Below are positions 34,337 through 43,768 of a DNA stretch of 64,000 bases, piece after piece. Within the stretch, counting starts at the first letter, position 1. Each line of letters starts with the position of its first letter. Location: NCBI GenBank assembly GCA_938015595.1, contig CALLPI010000005.1:1-64000 (forward strand). The letters are read 5' to 3'. The position numbers and the translations under genes were made by a program. The notes under the pieces were generated by a model. It had not been told where the DNA came from. It saw only the letters and a list, made by a program, of their open reading frames with translations, and made no database searches. Source of the DNA: an uncultured Saprospiraceae bacterium. GTDB taxonomy: Bacteria > Bacteroidota > Bacteroidia > Chitinophagales > Saprospiraceae.

Positions 34337-34753
34337 ATGATGTACCCGATTGAACTGACTATACCTATGGCCAAAGACCTGACCAACTTTGGCTTTATTA
34401 GCTTGACTACACCAGGCGAAGTAGTAGAAGCTCTTGAAAACCAACAAGGTACTACGCTTGTGGTAGTCAACTCCGTATGCGGCTGCGCAGCCGCTAACGC
34501 TCGCCCTGGAGTGAAAATGGCCATTCAGCACAGCAAGCGCCCCGACCGCCTCTACACAGTATTTGCCGGCGTGGACGTAGAGGCTACTGCCAAGGCGCGC
34601 GAGTACATGCTGCCTTATCCGCCTTCTTCGCCTTCTATTGCCCTATTCAAAGATGGCAAGTTGGTGCACTTTGTGGAGCGCCATGAGATTGAGGGCCGCT
34701 CGGCGGAAGTCATTGCCGTGCGTTTGCAAATGGCCTTTGACCGCTACTGTTGA
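34337..34753 (+). CDS. Bacilliredoxin (BrxA/BrxB family)
   Basis: A 138-residue protein of the BrxA/BrxB (YphP/YqiW) family, thioredoxin-fold proteins that remove bacillithiol from mixed disulfides or act as disulfide isomerases. The active-site CGC is in VVNSVCGCAAANARPG (Cys48, Cys50), and the family's C-terminal AFDRYC ends the protein (Cys138). Start at the first of two adjacent ATG codons (34337, MMYPIELTIP). The body PPSSPSIALFKDGKLVHFVERHEIEGRSAE (in pieces) matches family members. The preceding 200 bases hold palindromic repeat copy A and no gene. Bacillithiol synthesis genes are not in view. Confidence 0.93.
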   Translation: MMYPIELTIPMAKDLTNFGFISLTTPGEVVEALENQQGTTLVVVNSVCGCAAANARPGVKMAIQHSKRPDRLYTVFAGVDVEATAKAREYMLPYPPSSPSIALFKDGKLVHFVERHEIEGRSAEVIAVRLQMAFDRYC

Positions 34754-34765
34754 GAAAAAATCCTT

Positions 34766-34773
34766 TAACTTTG
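34766..34773 (+). promoter_or_regulatory. Promoter -7 box of valS
   Basis: TAACTTTG matches TAnnTTTG and ends 20 bases before the valS ATG; it supports the start at 34794. Confidence 0.6.
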
Positions 34774-34793
34774 CGGCCTTTCAAAAAAGCCGC

Positions 34794-37547
34794 ATGATGG
34801 AACTTTCCAACAGGTACAGCCCGCAAGAAGTAGAATCCAGATGGTACGCGCACTGGCTGCGCGAGGGTCATTTCTTCTCTAAGCCTGACAAACGCGAACC
34901 CTACACCATTGTCATTCCGCCGCCCAACGTCACTGGTGTGCTGCACATGGGCCACATGCTCAACAACACTGTACAAGACATATACATACGCAAGGCGCGC
35001 TTGGAAGGCAAAAATGCCTGCTGGGTACCTGGCACCGACCACGCTTCCATTGCTACCGAGGCCAAGGTGGTAAAAATGTTGCGTGACCAGGGTATCCGCA
35101 AAAGTGACATTGGGCGAGAGGAATTCTTGCGCCATGCCTTTGACTGGAAGGAAAAATACGGCGGCATCATTCTGGAACAACTCAAACGCCTGGGTGCTTC
35201 CTGCGACTGGCGGCGCACTCGTTTCACTATGGAGGAGAGCCTGTCGCGTGCTGTAACTTACGTATTTGTGGACTTGTATCGCAAAGGGCGCATTTACAGA
35301 GGCAAGCGCATGACCAACTGGGACCCCGAGGCCAAAACTGTGCTCTCCAATGAGGAGGTGGTTTACCAGGAGGAAAACGCCCAGTTGTTTCATTTGCGCT
35401 ATCCGTTAGAACAAGACCCCTCGCAAGGTATCGTTATTGCCACCCAGCGCCCGGAAACCATCATGGCCGACACCGCTGTAGCTGTACATCCAGAGGACGA
35501 GCGCTATCGCCACCTCATTGGTCAGCGCGTGCTCATCCCACTCATTGACAAACCCATACCCGTCATTGCTGATACTTACGTAGACCGCGAGTTTGGTACT
35601 GGTGCACTCAAAGTAACCCCCGCGCATGACCAAAACGACTTTGAGATTGGCCTGCGGCATAATCTCGAAGTCATTGACATCCTCCATGATGACGGCACGC
35701 TCAATGACCAAGCCATTATTCTGGTGGGTGAAGACCGCTTTGTAGCGCGCAAAAAGATCAAAGCCCTGCTGGAGCAAAGCGGCCACTTAGTCAAACTGGA
35801 AGACTATCGCACCAAAATCGGCCGTTCCGAGCGTACCAACGCCGTAGTAGAACCACGCCTGACACTACAGTGGTTTCTGGACATGAAAGACTTTGCTACC
35901 TCGGCGCTGGCCGCGGTGCGCAACGGCGAGGTCAAGTTTCACCCCGATGGTATGTGGAACATGTACTACCAGTGGCTGCGCGAGGAAAATGTGCGCGACT
36001 GGTGTATTTCTCGCCAGCTTTGGTGGGGGCAACGCATACCAGCCTGGTATCTCAAATATGAAACTCCTAGCGAGGATCAGCACGTATTTGTAGCACCCTC
36101 TGCCGAAGAAGCGCTAGAACAGGCCCGCAAGGCCACTGGCAAGCCTAACCTCTCCCTTGACGATCTCGTACAGGAAGAAGATGTTGTGGACACCTGGTTT
36201 TCCTCCTGGCTTTGGCCACTCTCTGTTTTTGATGGCTTTGAGCGCCAGGACGAACTCCGCTACTACTATCCCACCAACTTGCTGGTTACTGGGTGGGATA
36301 TTATGTTCTTCTGGGTAGCGCGCATGATTATGGCCGGCTACGAATGGGGGCCAGAACTGTTGGGGCCTGATGTGGCCAAGCAGAAAGGCGTATTTCCCTT
36401 CAAAGACGTGTATTTCACCGGCATGGTGCGCGATAACAAGCGCCGCAAAATGAGTAAGTCGCTTGGCAACTCTCCTGATGCTATTGCCCTGCTTGATACT
36501 TACGGTGCTGACGGCGTGCGCTTTGGATTGCTATCCAGCACAGTAGCTGGCAATGACATAGTCTTTGACGCTCCGTTTGACCCCAAAACTGGCGAGATAC
36601 TCAATGAAAGCAAACTCTGCGAGCAGGGCCGCAACTTCTGCAACAAGATGTGGAATGCTCTGCGCCTGATCAAAGGCTGGACCATTGCTGAGCAGCCTAC
36701 TGACCCCAACGCCGCTGCTATACAGCAACTGGCAGGCAAATGGATGGAGCACCGCCTCAACGTTTCCATTGAGCGCTGGCAAACCTCCCTGAATGAGTAC
36801 CGCCTCTCCGATGCTCTTATGACGCTCTACAAACTCATCTGGGATGACTTCTGTTCTTGGTACCTGGAGATGATCAAGCCAGCCTACGGCGAGCCGTTGC
36901 CTGCTGCTGTAGTAGAGACTACCATATCGCTGTACGAGCGCATGGTGATACTACTGCATCCTTTCATGCCTTTTGTCACGGAAGAAATATGGCATCACTT
37001 GCGTGAGCGCGCACCCGGCCAGGACTGCATCGTAGCTTCCGTACCGGTAGCTGGCATGTACGACGAAGCATTTCTTCAGCTCATTGAGGAGGCCAAGGCA
37101 GTGGTCACGAGCGTGCGCGAGGTGCGCAATAACTACGGCATCAAGATGAAAGACCCCTTGCGCGTGTGGGTGCAGGAGAGCCGTACTGCTTCAGGGTTGT
37201 TTCACACCCCTGGTCTGCGCGAGTTAATTGTCAAAATGGCCATACTGGATTCGTTTGACATTACAGATACCGAAATACAAGGCGCGGCTACCTTCCTGTC
37301 GGGTAAGGATAGGTTTTACGTCTTGCTGGAGCAAGGCTTTGATAAAGAAGAAGAGTGTGCTCGCCTGCATAAAGAGCGGGAGTATTATCTAGGGTTTATC
37401 CAATCAGTGGAAGCCAAGCTCAGCAACGAGCGCTTTGTGTCAGGCGCACCGGAGCCAGTAGTAGCCCGCGAGCGCCAAAAACTAGCCGACGGCCAGGCCA
37501 AGCTGCGTATGGTAGAGGAGGCACTGGCGCAGTTGGGGTGTAATTGA
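34794..37547 (+). CDS. valS: Valyl-tRNA synthetase
   Basis: Attaches valine to tRNA-Val. The 917-residue protein has the class I signatures PPPNVTGVLHMGHMLNN (HIGH-like HMGH, residues about 45-48), the editing domain (TQRPETIMADTAVAVHPED, GTGALKVTPAHDQNDFE), WCISRQLWWGQRIPAWY, and RRKMSKSLGNSPD (KMSKS). A C-terminal coiled-coil tRNA arm (EEECARLHKEREYYLGFIQSVEAKL in pieces) completes it. Start chosen at the first of two ATGs (34794/34797) after a -7 box. hemW starts 8 bases after the stop and is probably co-transcribed. Confidence 0.97.
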   Translation: MMELSNRYSPQEVESRWYAHWLREGHFFSKPDKREPYTIVIPPPNVTGVLHMGHMLNNTVQDIYIRKARLEGKNACWVPGTDHASIATEAKVVKMLRDQGIRKSDIGREEFLRHAFDWKEKYGGIILEQLKRLGASCDWRRTRFTMEESLSRAVTYVFVDLYRKGRIYRGKRMTNWDPEAKTVLSNEEVVYQEENAQLFHLRYPLEQDPSQGIVIATQRPETIMADTAVAVHPEDERYRHLIGQRVLIPLIDKPIPVIADTYVDREFGTGALKVTPAHDQNDFEIGLRHNLEVIDILHDDGTLNDQAIILVGEDRFVARKKIKALLEQSGHLVKLEDYRTKIGRSERTNAVVEPRLTLQWFLDMKDFATSALAAVRNGEVKFHPDGMWNMYYQWLREENVRDWCISRQLWWGQRIPAWYLKYETPSEDQHVFVAPSAEEALEQARKATGKPNLSLDDLVQEEDVVDTWFSSWLWPLSVFDGFERQDELRYYYPTNLLVTGWDIMFFWVARMIMAGYEWGPELLGPDVAKQKGVFPFKDVYFTGMVRDNKRRKMSKSLGNSPDAIALLDTYGADGVRFGLLSSTVAGNDIVFDAPFDPKTGEILNESKLCEQGRNFCNKMWNALRLIKGWTIAEQPTDPNAAAIQQLAGKWMEHRLNVSIERWQTSLNEYRLSDALMTLYKLIWDDFCSWYLEMIKPAYGEPLPAAVVETTISLYERMVILLHPFMPFVTEEIWHHLRERAPGQDCIVASVPVAGMYDEAFLQLIEEAKAVVTSVREVRNNYGIKMKDPLRVWVQESRTASGLFHTPGLRELIVKMAILDSFDITDTEIQGAATFLSGKDRFYVLLEQGFDKEEECARLHKEREYYLGFIQSVEAKLSNERFVSGAPEPVVARERQKLADGQAKLRMVEEALAQLGCN

Positions 37548-37555
37548 TTTGCGTC

Positions 37556-38719
37556 ATGGCCGGGCTGTATTTGCATATTCCTTTTTGCCGACAGGCCTGT
37601 CATTACTGCAATTTTCATTTCTCTACTTCTCTAAAACTTAAAGAGGAGGTACTGCGCGCTATACGCGCGGAGTTGTATTTGCGGCGTGATTTTTTTGAAA
37701 AAGGTGCAATCCTGCAAAGTATCTATCTGGGTGGAGGTACACCATCGCTACTGACGGGGTATGAGTTGGAAGCCCTATTTGAGACCATTTACCAATATTT
37801 TCGGGTGGCGCCGGATGCTGAAATTACCTTAGAAGCCAATCCTGATGACCTCGATGAGCCCTACCTTACTCAACTGCGCCAAACCCCCGTAAATCGCCTT
37901 AGCCTTGGTATTCAGTCCTTTTCTGATGAGGACTTGCGCTGGATGAACCGTGCACATGATGCCGCCGAGGCTCGCCGCTGCATTGAGCAAGTTCAAGCTG
38001 CCGGATATCACAACCTCACTTGCGACCTCATCTACGGCGCGCCCACCACCAGTGATGCACAGTGGGAGGCCAATGTCCGCATCTTACTGGAGTACGGTGT
38101 TCCGCATCTTTCGTGTTATTGTCTCACGGTGGAGCCAAAGACTGCGCTTGCTCACTTTGTGAAAACTGGCCAATCCCCCCCCGTGGATGATGACAAAGCC
38201 GTGCGGCAGTTCCTGCATCTTATGGAGGCTATGGAAACGGCTGGCTATGAGCACTACGAGATCTCCAATTTTGCCCTATCAGGGCATTATGCCAAGCACA
38301 ACACAGCCTATTGGCTGGGGGCACCTTACCTGGGCGTAGGGCCGGGGGCGCATTCTTTTACTGGCCAAATAAGGCAATGGAACTTGCCTAACAACCCTCG
38401 CTATGCGAAGTTGGTACAGGCCAATGCGCCATGGCAAAGCCTGAAAGGCTTGGTTTGGGAGGAAGAAACGCTTACGCCTGCCGATTGCTACAACGAATAT
38501 GTGATGACAGGACTGCGCACAAAGTGGGGGTGCAATCTGTTACAAATTAGTGCTATGGGAGATTTTTTTGCTGCGCATTTTACCAAGCAGGTCGAAACTT
38601 TTGTTGTACAAGGCTTGGTACGGCGGCAAGACTACCATTACGCTCTCACCCGCGAAGGCAAGTTATTGGCAGATTTTATCAGTGCCGAACTTTTCTACAC
38701 TGCGGTTGCTGGCAACTGA
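37556..38719 (+). CDS. hemW: Radical SAM heme chaperone HemW
   Basis: A 387-residue HemN-like radical SAM protein that, in characterised members, carries heme to respiratory enzymes. The iron-sulfur motif is C-x3-C-x2-C (Cys11, Cys15, Cys18 in FCRQACHYCNF). It lacks the fourth Cys (CxC) characteristic of true HemN oxidases, which favours HemW. Other landmarks are YLGGGTPSLL, EANPDD, NRLSLGIQSFSDEDLRWMNRAH and the C-terminal HemN domain. The start MAGLYLHIPFC lies 8 bases after valS. Its last 25 bases overlap the end of the convergent proline dehydrogenase gene. Confidence 0.93.
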   Translation: MAGLYLHIPFCRQACHYCNFHFSTSLKLKEEVLRAIRAELYLRRDFFEKGAILQSIYLGGGTPSLLTGYELEALFETIYQYFRVAPDAEITLEANPDDLDEPYLTQLRQTPVNRLSLGIQSFSDEDLRWMNRAHDAAEARRCIEQVQAAGYHNLTCDLIYGAPTTSDAQWEANVRILLEYGVPHLSCYCLTVEPKTALAHFVKTGQSPPVDDDKAVRQFLHLMEAMETAGYEHYEISNFALSGHYAKHNTAYWLGAPYLGVGPGAHSFTGQIRQWNLPNNPRYAKLVQANAPWQSLKGLVWEEETLTPADCYNEYVMTGLRTKWGCNLLQISAMGDFFAAHFTKQVETFVVQGLVRRQDYHYALTREGKLLADFISAELFYTAVAGN

Positions 38720-39972
38720 GCGGACCTGCGGCGCTGTAGTTCGCGAAGTACTAGCTTATGTTCGCGGCTCAGGTCGCCGGTTACGGTGGTGTTTTCTTGC
38801 GCCCTTCGAATGAGGAAGGGCACCACCTCTCGCACGGGGCCATACACCACGTACTTGCCGGCGTTGAATCCAGCTTTGGCTAGGTTGAACGTGAGGTTGT
38901 CGCTCATGCCGTAGAGTTGACAAAACATCAGGTGCGGGTGCTGCACAGGCAGGTTGCGCTCCTTGATTAGTTTGGCCTGTAGCATGTTGCTGGCGGCATT
39001 GTGGGATGCATTGCACAGGGCGATTTGTTCGTAGTGGTCAATGCAAAAGCGCACGGCGGTGTCGTAGGCGGCGTCGGTAGCTTCCTTGGAGGGGTAGATA
39101 GGGGAGGGGTAGCCCAGGCGCTCGGCGCGCTCGCGCTCTTTTTCCATATAAGCTCCGCGCACCAGTTTGACGCCCAATACAAAGCCCTGCTTCACCGCAC
39201 GGTCGTAGGCGCGCGTAAGGGCAGAAAGGCTATTGGTGCGGTACATCTGAAAAGTGGTGTAAACAATGGCGCGCTCGCGGTTGTAGCGGGCCATCATGAG
39301 GGTAGCCAGGTGGTCAATGGTGTCCTGTATCCAGGACTCTTCGGCATCAATAAACACGCTGATGCCTTTTTGGGCAGCCGTATGGCAGATGGCATCAATG
39401 CGTTTGAGCACATTTTTGTACTCGCTGCGCTCCTTGTTACTTAGGTTTTCTTTTTCCTGAATGCTTTCCAGGAGACCAAATCGCGCCAGTCCGGTGAGTT
39501 TGACACACACAAAACGAATGCCTTCGCACTCCTGAGAGAACTCAATGGTGCGGATAATTTCATTCATCGTATGGTTGAAATCCTCCTCGGTTTCTTTGCC
39601 TTCTACACCATAGTCAATGGCAGAGAATACGCCAGCCTTATGCAATCTGCGGATGTTTTCGGCGCTGTCCAGCAGGTTAGTACCCGTGCAGAATTGCTCG
39701 AAGATGGTGCGCTTGACAACTCCCTCCACGAAGGGCATGCGCATGCGAATGGCCGCCAATCCCAGCATGGAGCCTACGCCTACCAGCCAGTGGTGATTCA
39801 TTAACCCGAAGAGCCGGGCGGCTTTTTCCAGTTCTTCGGTGGTTTTATACGCAAATGCCGTGGCGGTGTCCTCGAAATCAGGGAGCGCAATAGCCGTGCG
39901 GTTTTCATCGGCCAGCCAAGCCTGTTTGATTTTTTCAGCGTTGTTGTGTACAGGTATAGCGCTTGAGTTCAT
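38695..39972 (-). CDS. Proline dehydrogenase (monofunctional PutA-type PRODH)
   Basis: A 425-residue FAD enzyme that oxidises proline to pyrroline-5-carboxylate in proline breakdown. The C-terminal TIM-barrel landmarks are visible: FIDAEESWIQDTIDHL, QMYRTNSLSAL, GVKLVRGAYMEKERERA, and the substrate-binding CNASHNAAS followed by QLYGMSDNLTFNL and YVVYGPVREVVPFLIRRAQEN in pieces. It lacks a P5C dehydrogenase domain, as is usual for Bacteroidota. The ATG overlaps the aroE stop by 4 bases (39969-39972), so it is coupled to aroE. The 3' end overlaps hemW by 25 bases tail to tail. Confidence 0.94.
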   Translation of the reverse strand: MNSSAIPVHNNAEKIKQAWLADENRTAIALPDFEDTATAFAYKTTEELEKAARLFGLMNHHWLVGVGSMLGLAAIRMRMPFVEGVVKRTIFEQFCTGTNLLDSAENIRRLHKAGVFSAIDYGVEGKETEEDFNHTMNEIIRTIEFSQECEGIRFVCVKLTGLARFGLLESIQEKENLSNKERSEYKNVLKRIDAICHTAAQKGISVFIDAEESWIQDTIDHLATLMMARYNRERAIVYTTFQMYRTNSLSALTRAYDRAVKQGFVLGVKLVRGAYMEKERERAERLGYPSPIYPSKEATDAAYDTAVRFCIDHYEQIALCNASHNAASNMLQAKLIKERNLPVQHPHLMFCQLYGMSDNLTFNLAKAGFNAGKYVVYGPVREVVPFLIRRAQENTTVTGDLSREHKLVLRELQRRRSAQLPATAV

Positions 39973-40760
39973 GGCTTTGGTTTGTACTCGGTTGTAGCAC
40001 ATGCGTTCCAGAGTGCCCATGCTTTTTCGGCCTGCAAATATAGCATCTCTAGACCATTAGAAGTATAACATCCCATTTCCATGCCTTGTTGTAAAAAACG
40101 GGTATATTCAGGATTGTAAACCAGGTCGTAGAGTAGATTATTCGGCGTGAGCAAGTGGTAGGGTAGTGGTGGGCACTCTTGTACTTTGGGAGCCATGCCA
40201 AGCGGGGTGGCATTGACAACGAGCGGGTATTGCTGCAAGAGTTCTTTTTGAATGTCTTGATAATGTATTTGCCCAGGCTTTGGATGTCTGGATACCAGTA
40301 TGAACGGTATTTGCATCTGATGCAGCACCCAGGTTACGGCTTTGGAGGCGCCCCCTGTGCCTAAAACCAACGCCCCTGAAATCAGCTTTTGGTTGCTCTT
40401 CAGAAAACGCTCCAAAGATATCCGGAAGCCGTGTGCATCAGTGTTGTAGCCGGTGAGCATGCCATTGGCTATGCATATAGTATTTACCGCTCCAATGGCA
40501 GCGGCTTCTGGATTGAGCCGATGGAGGTACGGCATTACGGCCTCTTTGTAGGGAATGGTGACATTCAGCCCTGTCAGTTCAGGATATTGCTGCAGCAGCG
40601 CAGGCAGTTGGTCAATGCTTTCTATGGGGAATAACTCGTAGGCGCAGTCGGTCAAGCCTTCTTTTTCAAACTTCTCGCTAAAGTATCGTTTAGAAAATGA
40701 ATGCGTCAGCGGATACCCGATCAGCCCGAAAAGCCTGGCCATATATATTGTGCGTTGCAT
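39969..40760 (-). CDS. aroE: Shikimate dehydrogenase
   Basis: AroE reduces 3-dehydroshikimate to shikimate with NADPH in aromatic amino acid synthesis. The 263-residue protein has the substrate loop GYPLTHSFSKRYF, the catalytic Lys in GLNVTIPYKEAV, NTDAHGF with the catalytic Asp, and the Rossmann loop LGTGGASKAV. NATPLGM also matches. I keep the start at 40760 because its ATG overlaps the stop of the preceding gene (TGATG), suggesting coupled translation; MARLFGLIGYP at 40742 is the alternative. It belongs to a minus-strand chain: propeller protein, aroE, proline dehydrogenase. Confidence 0.95.
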   Translation of the reverse strand: MQRTIYMARLFGLIGYPLTHSFSKRYFSEKFEKEGLTDCAYELFPIESIDQLPALLQQYPELTGLNVTIPYKEAVMPYLHRLNPEAAAIGAVNTICIANGMLTGYNTDAHGFRISLERFLKSNQKLISGALVLGTGGASKAVTWVLHQMQIPFILVSRHPKPGQIHYQDIQKELLQQYPLVVNATPLGMAPKVQECPPLPYHLLTPNNLLYDLVYNPEYTRFLQQGMEMGCYTSNGLEMLYLQAEKAWALWNACATTEYKPKP

Positions 40761-41662
40761 CAGTTTGACCCCACCAGGGCTAGCCTAAAGGTTTCGTATC
40801 CGGGGCCAATAGCTATGCGCGTGATTTCCCGAATATTATATAGGCGCAAGTCGGCAATCTGTACCCAGTCCTTATCTCTGTTTGGATGATACTTATACAG
40901 TCGGCTACCCTGCCCCATGATTAGGGCGCCATCAGGCAGTATAGCGAAATCTTCTGACCCTTGCAAGGTGATGATGAGGTCTTGCGCGCGGGCTGCTTCG
41001 TCAGTGGGGCGTTTTTTTACGATTTTGGCGTTGCCCTGGCTATCTTTCACCACGTAAGCCAGCGTGCCATCGGGCATCATGCGGAAGCAGCGCCCCACAT
41101 TGGTAGCGATAGGAGTGAGGCGGTCATAATCTACATCGGCTACGACTAGCTGATTGGGCGAATCCACGATAAATAGGATGACCTGCCGGCTGTTGAGCCA
41201 TTGATAGTAGCCTATCTTAGTGTAGTATTTAAATACGGGCTTGCCGTTGCTCAGCCGGTCGAGCGGGAACTGCCATAGCCGCTGCAGGGTGTCGCGGCCA
41301 TTGATTTCCATGCGTACGGCGGAGAAGTTGTAATAGTCAGGCATCCGAAAGGGGGAGTATTCGCCTTCGGGGGTGTCGGTAATACGCGTAAGCGTCTGGT
41401 TGTCAATATCCATAGCCAATAACTCCGGCTGGCTCTCGCTGGGTAGCTGGCTGCTGATGTACAGCTCCGAATTGCTGAAGAAAGCGGGATGGTTGTTGTA
41501 CCCGTTGGGGTTGAATGCTGTGAGGTATCTCGGCTTGGTAAATGCAAAGGTGCTGTCGCTGGTTTGCCTGACCTCAAACAGGTATACTTGCGAGGGCTTG
41601 AGCTGGGCCTTGGCCGTTTGGGTGAAAGTTAAGAAGCAGCCCATCAGGAAAAGGTATCGCAT
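40760..41662 (-). CDS. Secreted TolB-like beta-propeller protein
   Basis: A 300-residue secreted or periplasmic protein with a signal peptide (MRYLFLMGCFLTFTQTAKAQ). The body shows repeated blades typical of TolB/PD40 propellers: PAFFSNSELYISSQL, ELLAMDIDNQTLTRITDTPEGEYSPFRMPD in pieces, QVILFIVDSP, RCFRMMPDGTLAYVV, DFAILPDGALIMGQGSRLYKY. Such propellers bind partners or substrates; the specific role is unknown. It is the first gene of a coupled chain with aroE and proline dehydrogenase, which are unrelated in function, so the operon is likely only a shared transcript. A near -7 box TACCTTTA lies just upstream. Confidence 0.75.
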   Translation of the reverse strand: MRYLFLMGCFLTFTQTAKAQLKPSQVYLFEVRQTSDSTFAFTKPRYLTAFNPNGYNNHPAFFSNSELYISSQLPSESQPELLAMDIDNQTLTRITDTPEGEYSPFRMPDYYNFSAVRMEINGRDTLQRLWQFPLDRLSNGKPVFKYYTKIGYYQWLNSRQVILFIVDSPNQLVVADVDYDRLTPIATNVGRCFRMMPDGTLAYVVKDSQGNAKIVKKRPTDEAARAQDLIITLQGSEDFAILPDGALIMGQGSRLYKYHPNRDKDWVQIADLRLYNIREITRIAIGPGYETFRLALVGSN

Positions 41663-42031
41663 GCTGAGTGTAGTTTGGGCGGTAAAGGTAGTAAAGAAAT
41701 TGAAATGTGGTATGTCAGTCTCGAATAAGCTATTCTACAACCTTTACATCATCGTATGCCTGGCGACGTCGGCGGCGTGGGTTTTGCTTGGGTTTTCGGT
41801 GTATTCAGGTTGTGCTCAGCACAATACTTTTGCTATCGGTGGTTTGTAAGGTGCAATGCTGTGTATCAGGGTGTTTTTGCCGGTGCCATTCGGGCATGTC
41901 CTGGCCAGGTTGCAGATAGTCCATTACATGAGGAAAGCTTTTGCTGTGTCCACCCGTATAGGATAACTCGCTATGCTGCAAGTTGAGTTTCTTAGACAAA
42001 GCACCTGAGTCTCGTATGGCCAAATACCTGC
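41663..42031. other. Intergenic region with at most a 45-codon ORF
   Basis: About 370 bases between two minus-strand genes. The only readable frame is 41712-41849 on the plus strand (45 residues with one hydrophobic stretch, YIIVCLATSAAWVLLGFSVY), which could be a small membrane protein but has no promoter box or homologue that I recognise. Otherwise I see nothing beyond the upstream promoter of the propeller gene. Confidence 0.35.
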
Positions 42032-42592
42032 TTACTTCCACTCGTAGCGCACTTGGAGTACATTGGCCAAAGCCCATAATTCGTGGCTTCTCCTGTTGTG
42101 TATGCTATCTAGCCCCCCAAAAAGCCGATAGCTGGAGAAGGCGCCTACCGAGAGCGACGCCCCCAAAGGTAACTCCAGCCCAGCAAAAGGAATGGCCAGG
42201 TATAAAGCGTCTTTGACAGGTTCTCTCGGGGGTGTTGCGCTTGACCAACGCTGTAAGGCTCTGCCAGCGCCCATTCGCAGGCCTGCTACTACTTCCAGCA
42301 CTCCGATGGCTGGCCGGTGATAGGCCAAGCCCAGACCGCCATATTGTACTTGCACCGTGTAAGCCACACTGTTTTCTGAGCCTTGTAGCAGGGCGGTGGT
42401 TTGTGCCACAAATGCTCCGGCATACAGCCGCTTCCAGGCAAGGCCTGCTTCGGCGCCGTAAGCCCAGCCTGGCAATCCTTTTGTCTCGGCAAATTCGACG
42501 CTAATGCCTGCCCACCACTTGTCTGCACGTTGTGCTTGTGCCAGCGACAAACACCAGAGCCACAACAGCACAATGTAGAGTATTCTGCGCAT
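42032..42592 (-). CDS. Secreted outer-membrane beta-barrel-like protein, function unknown
   Basis: A 186-residue protein with signal peptide MRRILYIVLLWLWCLSLAQAQ, which fixes the start at 42592. The mature part has the alternating strand pattern of a small outer-membrane barrel (GYGAEAGLAW-like segments: AYGAEAGLAWKRLYAGAFVAQ, VQVQYGGLGLAYHRP, VVAGLRMGAG, LSVGAFSSYRLFGGL) and ends in an aromatic-containing strand LQVRYEWK. No family recognised. It is divergent from the helical protein at 42777, with a near -7 box TAACTTTA in the spacer. Confidence 0.7.
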   Translation of the reverse strand: MRRILYIVLLWLWCLSLAQAQRADKWWAGISVEFAETKGLPGWAYGAEAGLAWKRLYAGAFVAQTTALLQGSENSVAYTVQVQYGGLGLAYHRPAIGVLEVVAGLRMGAGRALQRWSSATPPREPVKDALYLAIPFAGLELPLGASLSVGAFSSYRLFGGLDSIHNRRSHELWALANVLQVRYEWK

Positions 42593-42776
42593 GTGCTTCA
42601 AGGTGTGAAACGCCTTAAAGTTAGGCATTAGCTGGGATGCGCCAGTTGATTTTTATCAAAGTGAGCAGAATGGTGAACTTTTTTGCCAAAATATTCGATA
42701 TTTGCATGTGGATGCAGTCTTTTACAGTGGATAGGCAATATTTTTTATCTTCAAAATCTCATCAAAACTGCCTTTT

Positions 42777-43748
42777 ATGCAGAAGACGTTACTACTACTA
42801 CTCACAATTGTCTTGCTGGCGGCTGGTAACACTTGCGTTTGGTCTCAATCTGCTGAATCCCCCGAGACTTACATCTCGCGCTTATCTAACGAATACGCAG
42901 AGGTAAGCAACCGCAACTTAGAGTACCTGCAATACAGCGTACACAGCGACGACATTGCGCTCATCGAGCAAAAACGAGTAGCACTCATTCAGCAAATCCA
43001 GAAATCGTACAGTAACTTGAAGGCTATACCACCTTATAAGGGCGACAGTAAACTGCGCGACGAAATGCTGGCGGTTTTCGAGGCTTTCATAGAGTCTTTC
43101 AACATAGAGTTCAAGGAGGTCAACATGCTCAAGCAAAACAGCAAGAACTCCTTCGAGGCCATGGAGCAATACCTCAACGCCAGCAATGCCGCAGAGAAAA
43201 AGCTGGATGTTGCCTCCAGCCGAGCCATTGCCGCACAGGTCGCTTTTGCCCGTAAGTACAACATCAAACTTACAGAAGACGAAGAAAAGGCCAACAGTGT
43301 CAGAATCCTCAACAACCTCAACAATTATCACCGTGCCATCTTCCTGCGCATTTTCAAGGTGGCTAAGAAAGAAGCTGAGTTTTCAGACGCACTCAATCGT
43401 CAGAGTATCCCTGACATGGAGCGCACCCGCCGTGATTTGGAGCGCATTTGCGAAGAAAATCTACTTTTTCTGGAGCGCATGCCTGACTTCCAGAGTGATA
43501 CTACCTATCGCGACGCGGCCAAGAACTACATCCGCTTTTACCAGAGCATAGCCTCTGACGGATATAAAACCTTAATAGCTGTGCTTCGCAAAGGCGACAA
43601 GCGCACCAAGGAAGATGTAGATGCCTTCAACCACGTCATTCAGCAGTGCAGCGAAGAAGGCCCTGCGCTCAACGATAAGGTCAACGAAGCTGCCAACCAG
43701 TTGTTCAAAAAGCACGTACCCAAGCCCGTAGAAACGCGCCGTATCTGA
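42777..43748 (+). CDS. Secreted helical protein (LIC11966-like), function unknown
   Basis: A 323-residue exported protein: signal peptide MQKTLLLLLTIVLLAAG to WSQ, then almost entirely helical, with long amphipathic helices (QKRVALIQQIQKSYSNL, EMLAVFEAFIESFNIEFKEV, AAEKKLDVASSRAIAAQVAFARKY, RIFKVAKKEAEFSDALNRQ). The length and layout resemble proteins annotated as LIC11966 family surface proteins in Leptospira and Bacteroidota, but I make that link only from memory of the pattern. It is convergent with isocitrate dehydrogenase, 20 bases apart, and divergent from the barrel protein. Confidence 0.75.
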   Translation: MQKTLLLLLTIVLLAAGNTCVWSQSAESPETYISRLSNEYAEVSNRNLEYLQYSVHSDDIALIEQKRVALIQQIQKSYSNLKAIPPYKGDSKLRDEMLAVFEAFIESFNIEFKEVNMLKQNSKNSFEAMEQYLNASNAAEKKLDVASSRAIAAQVAFARKYNIKLTEDEEKANSVRILNNLNNYHRAIFLRIFKVAKKEAEFSDALNRQSIPDMERTRRDLERICEENLLFLERMPDFQSDTTYRDAAKNYIRFYQSIASDGYKTLIAVLRKGDKRTKEDVDAFNHVIQQCSEEGPALNDKVNEAANQLFKKHVPKPVETRRI

Positions 43749-43768
43749 GCATGGCGCACCAGGCGGTG

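Noticed and set aside
41805-42077. 90-codon minus-strand frame
   Set aside because: No signal peptide, domain or promoter; it overlaps the end of the barrel protein gene and looks accidental.
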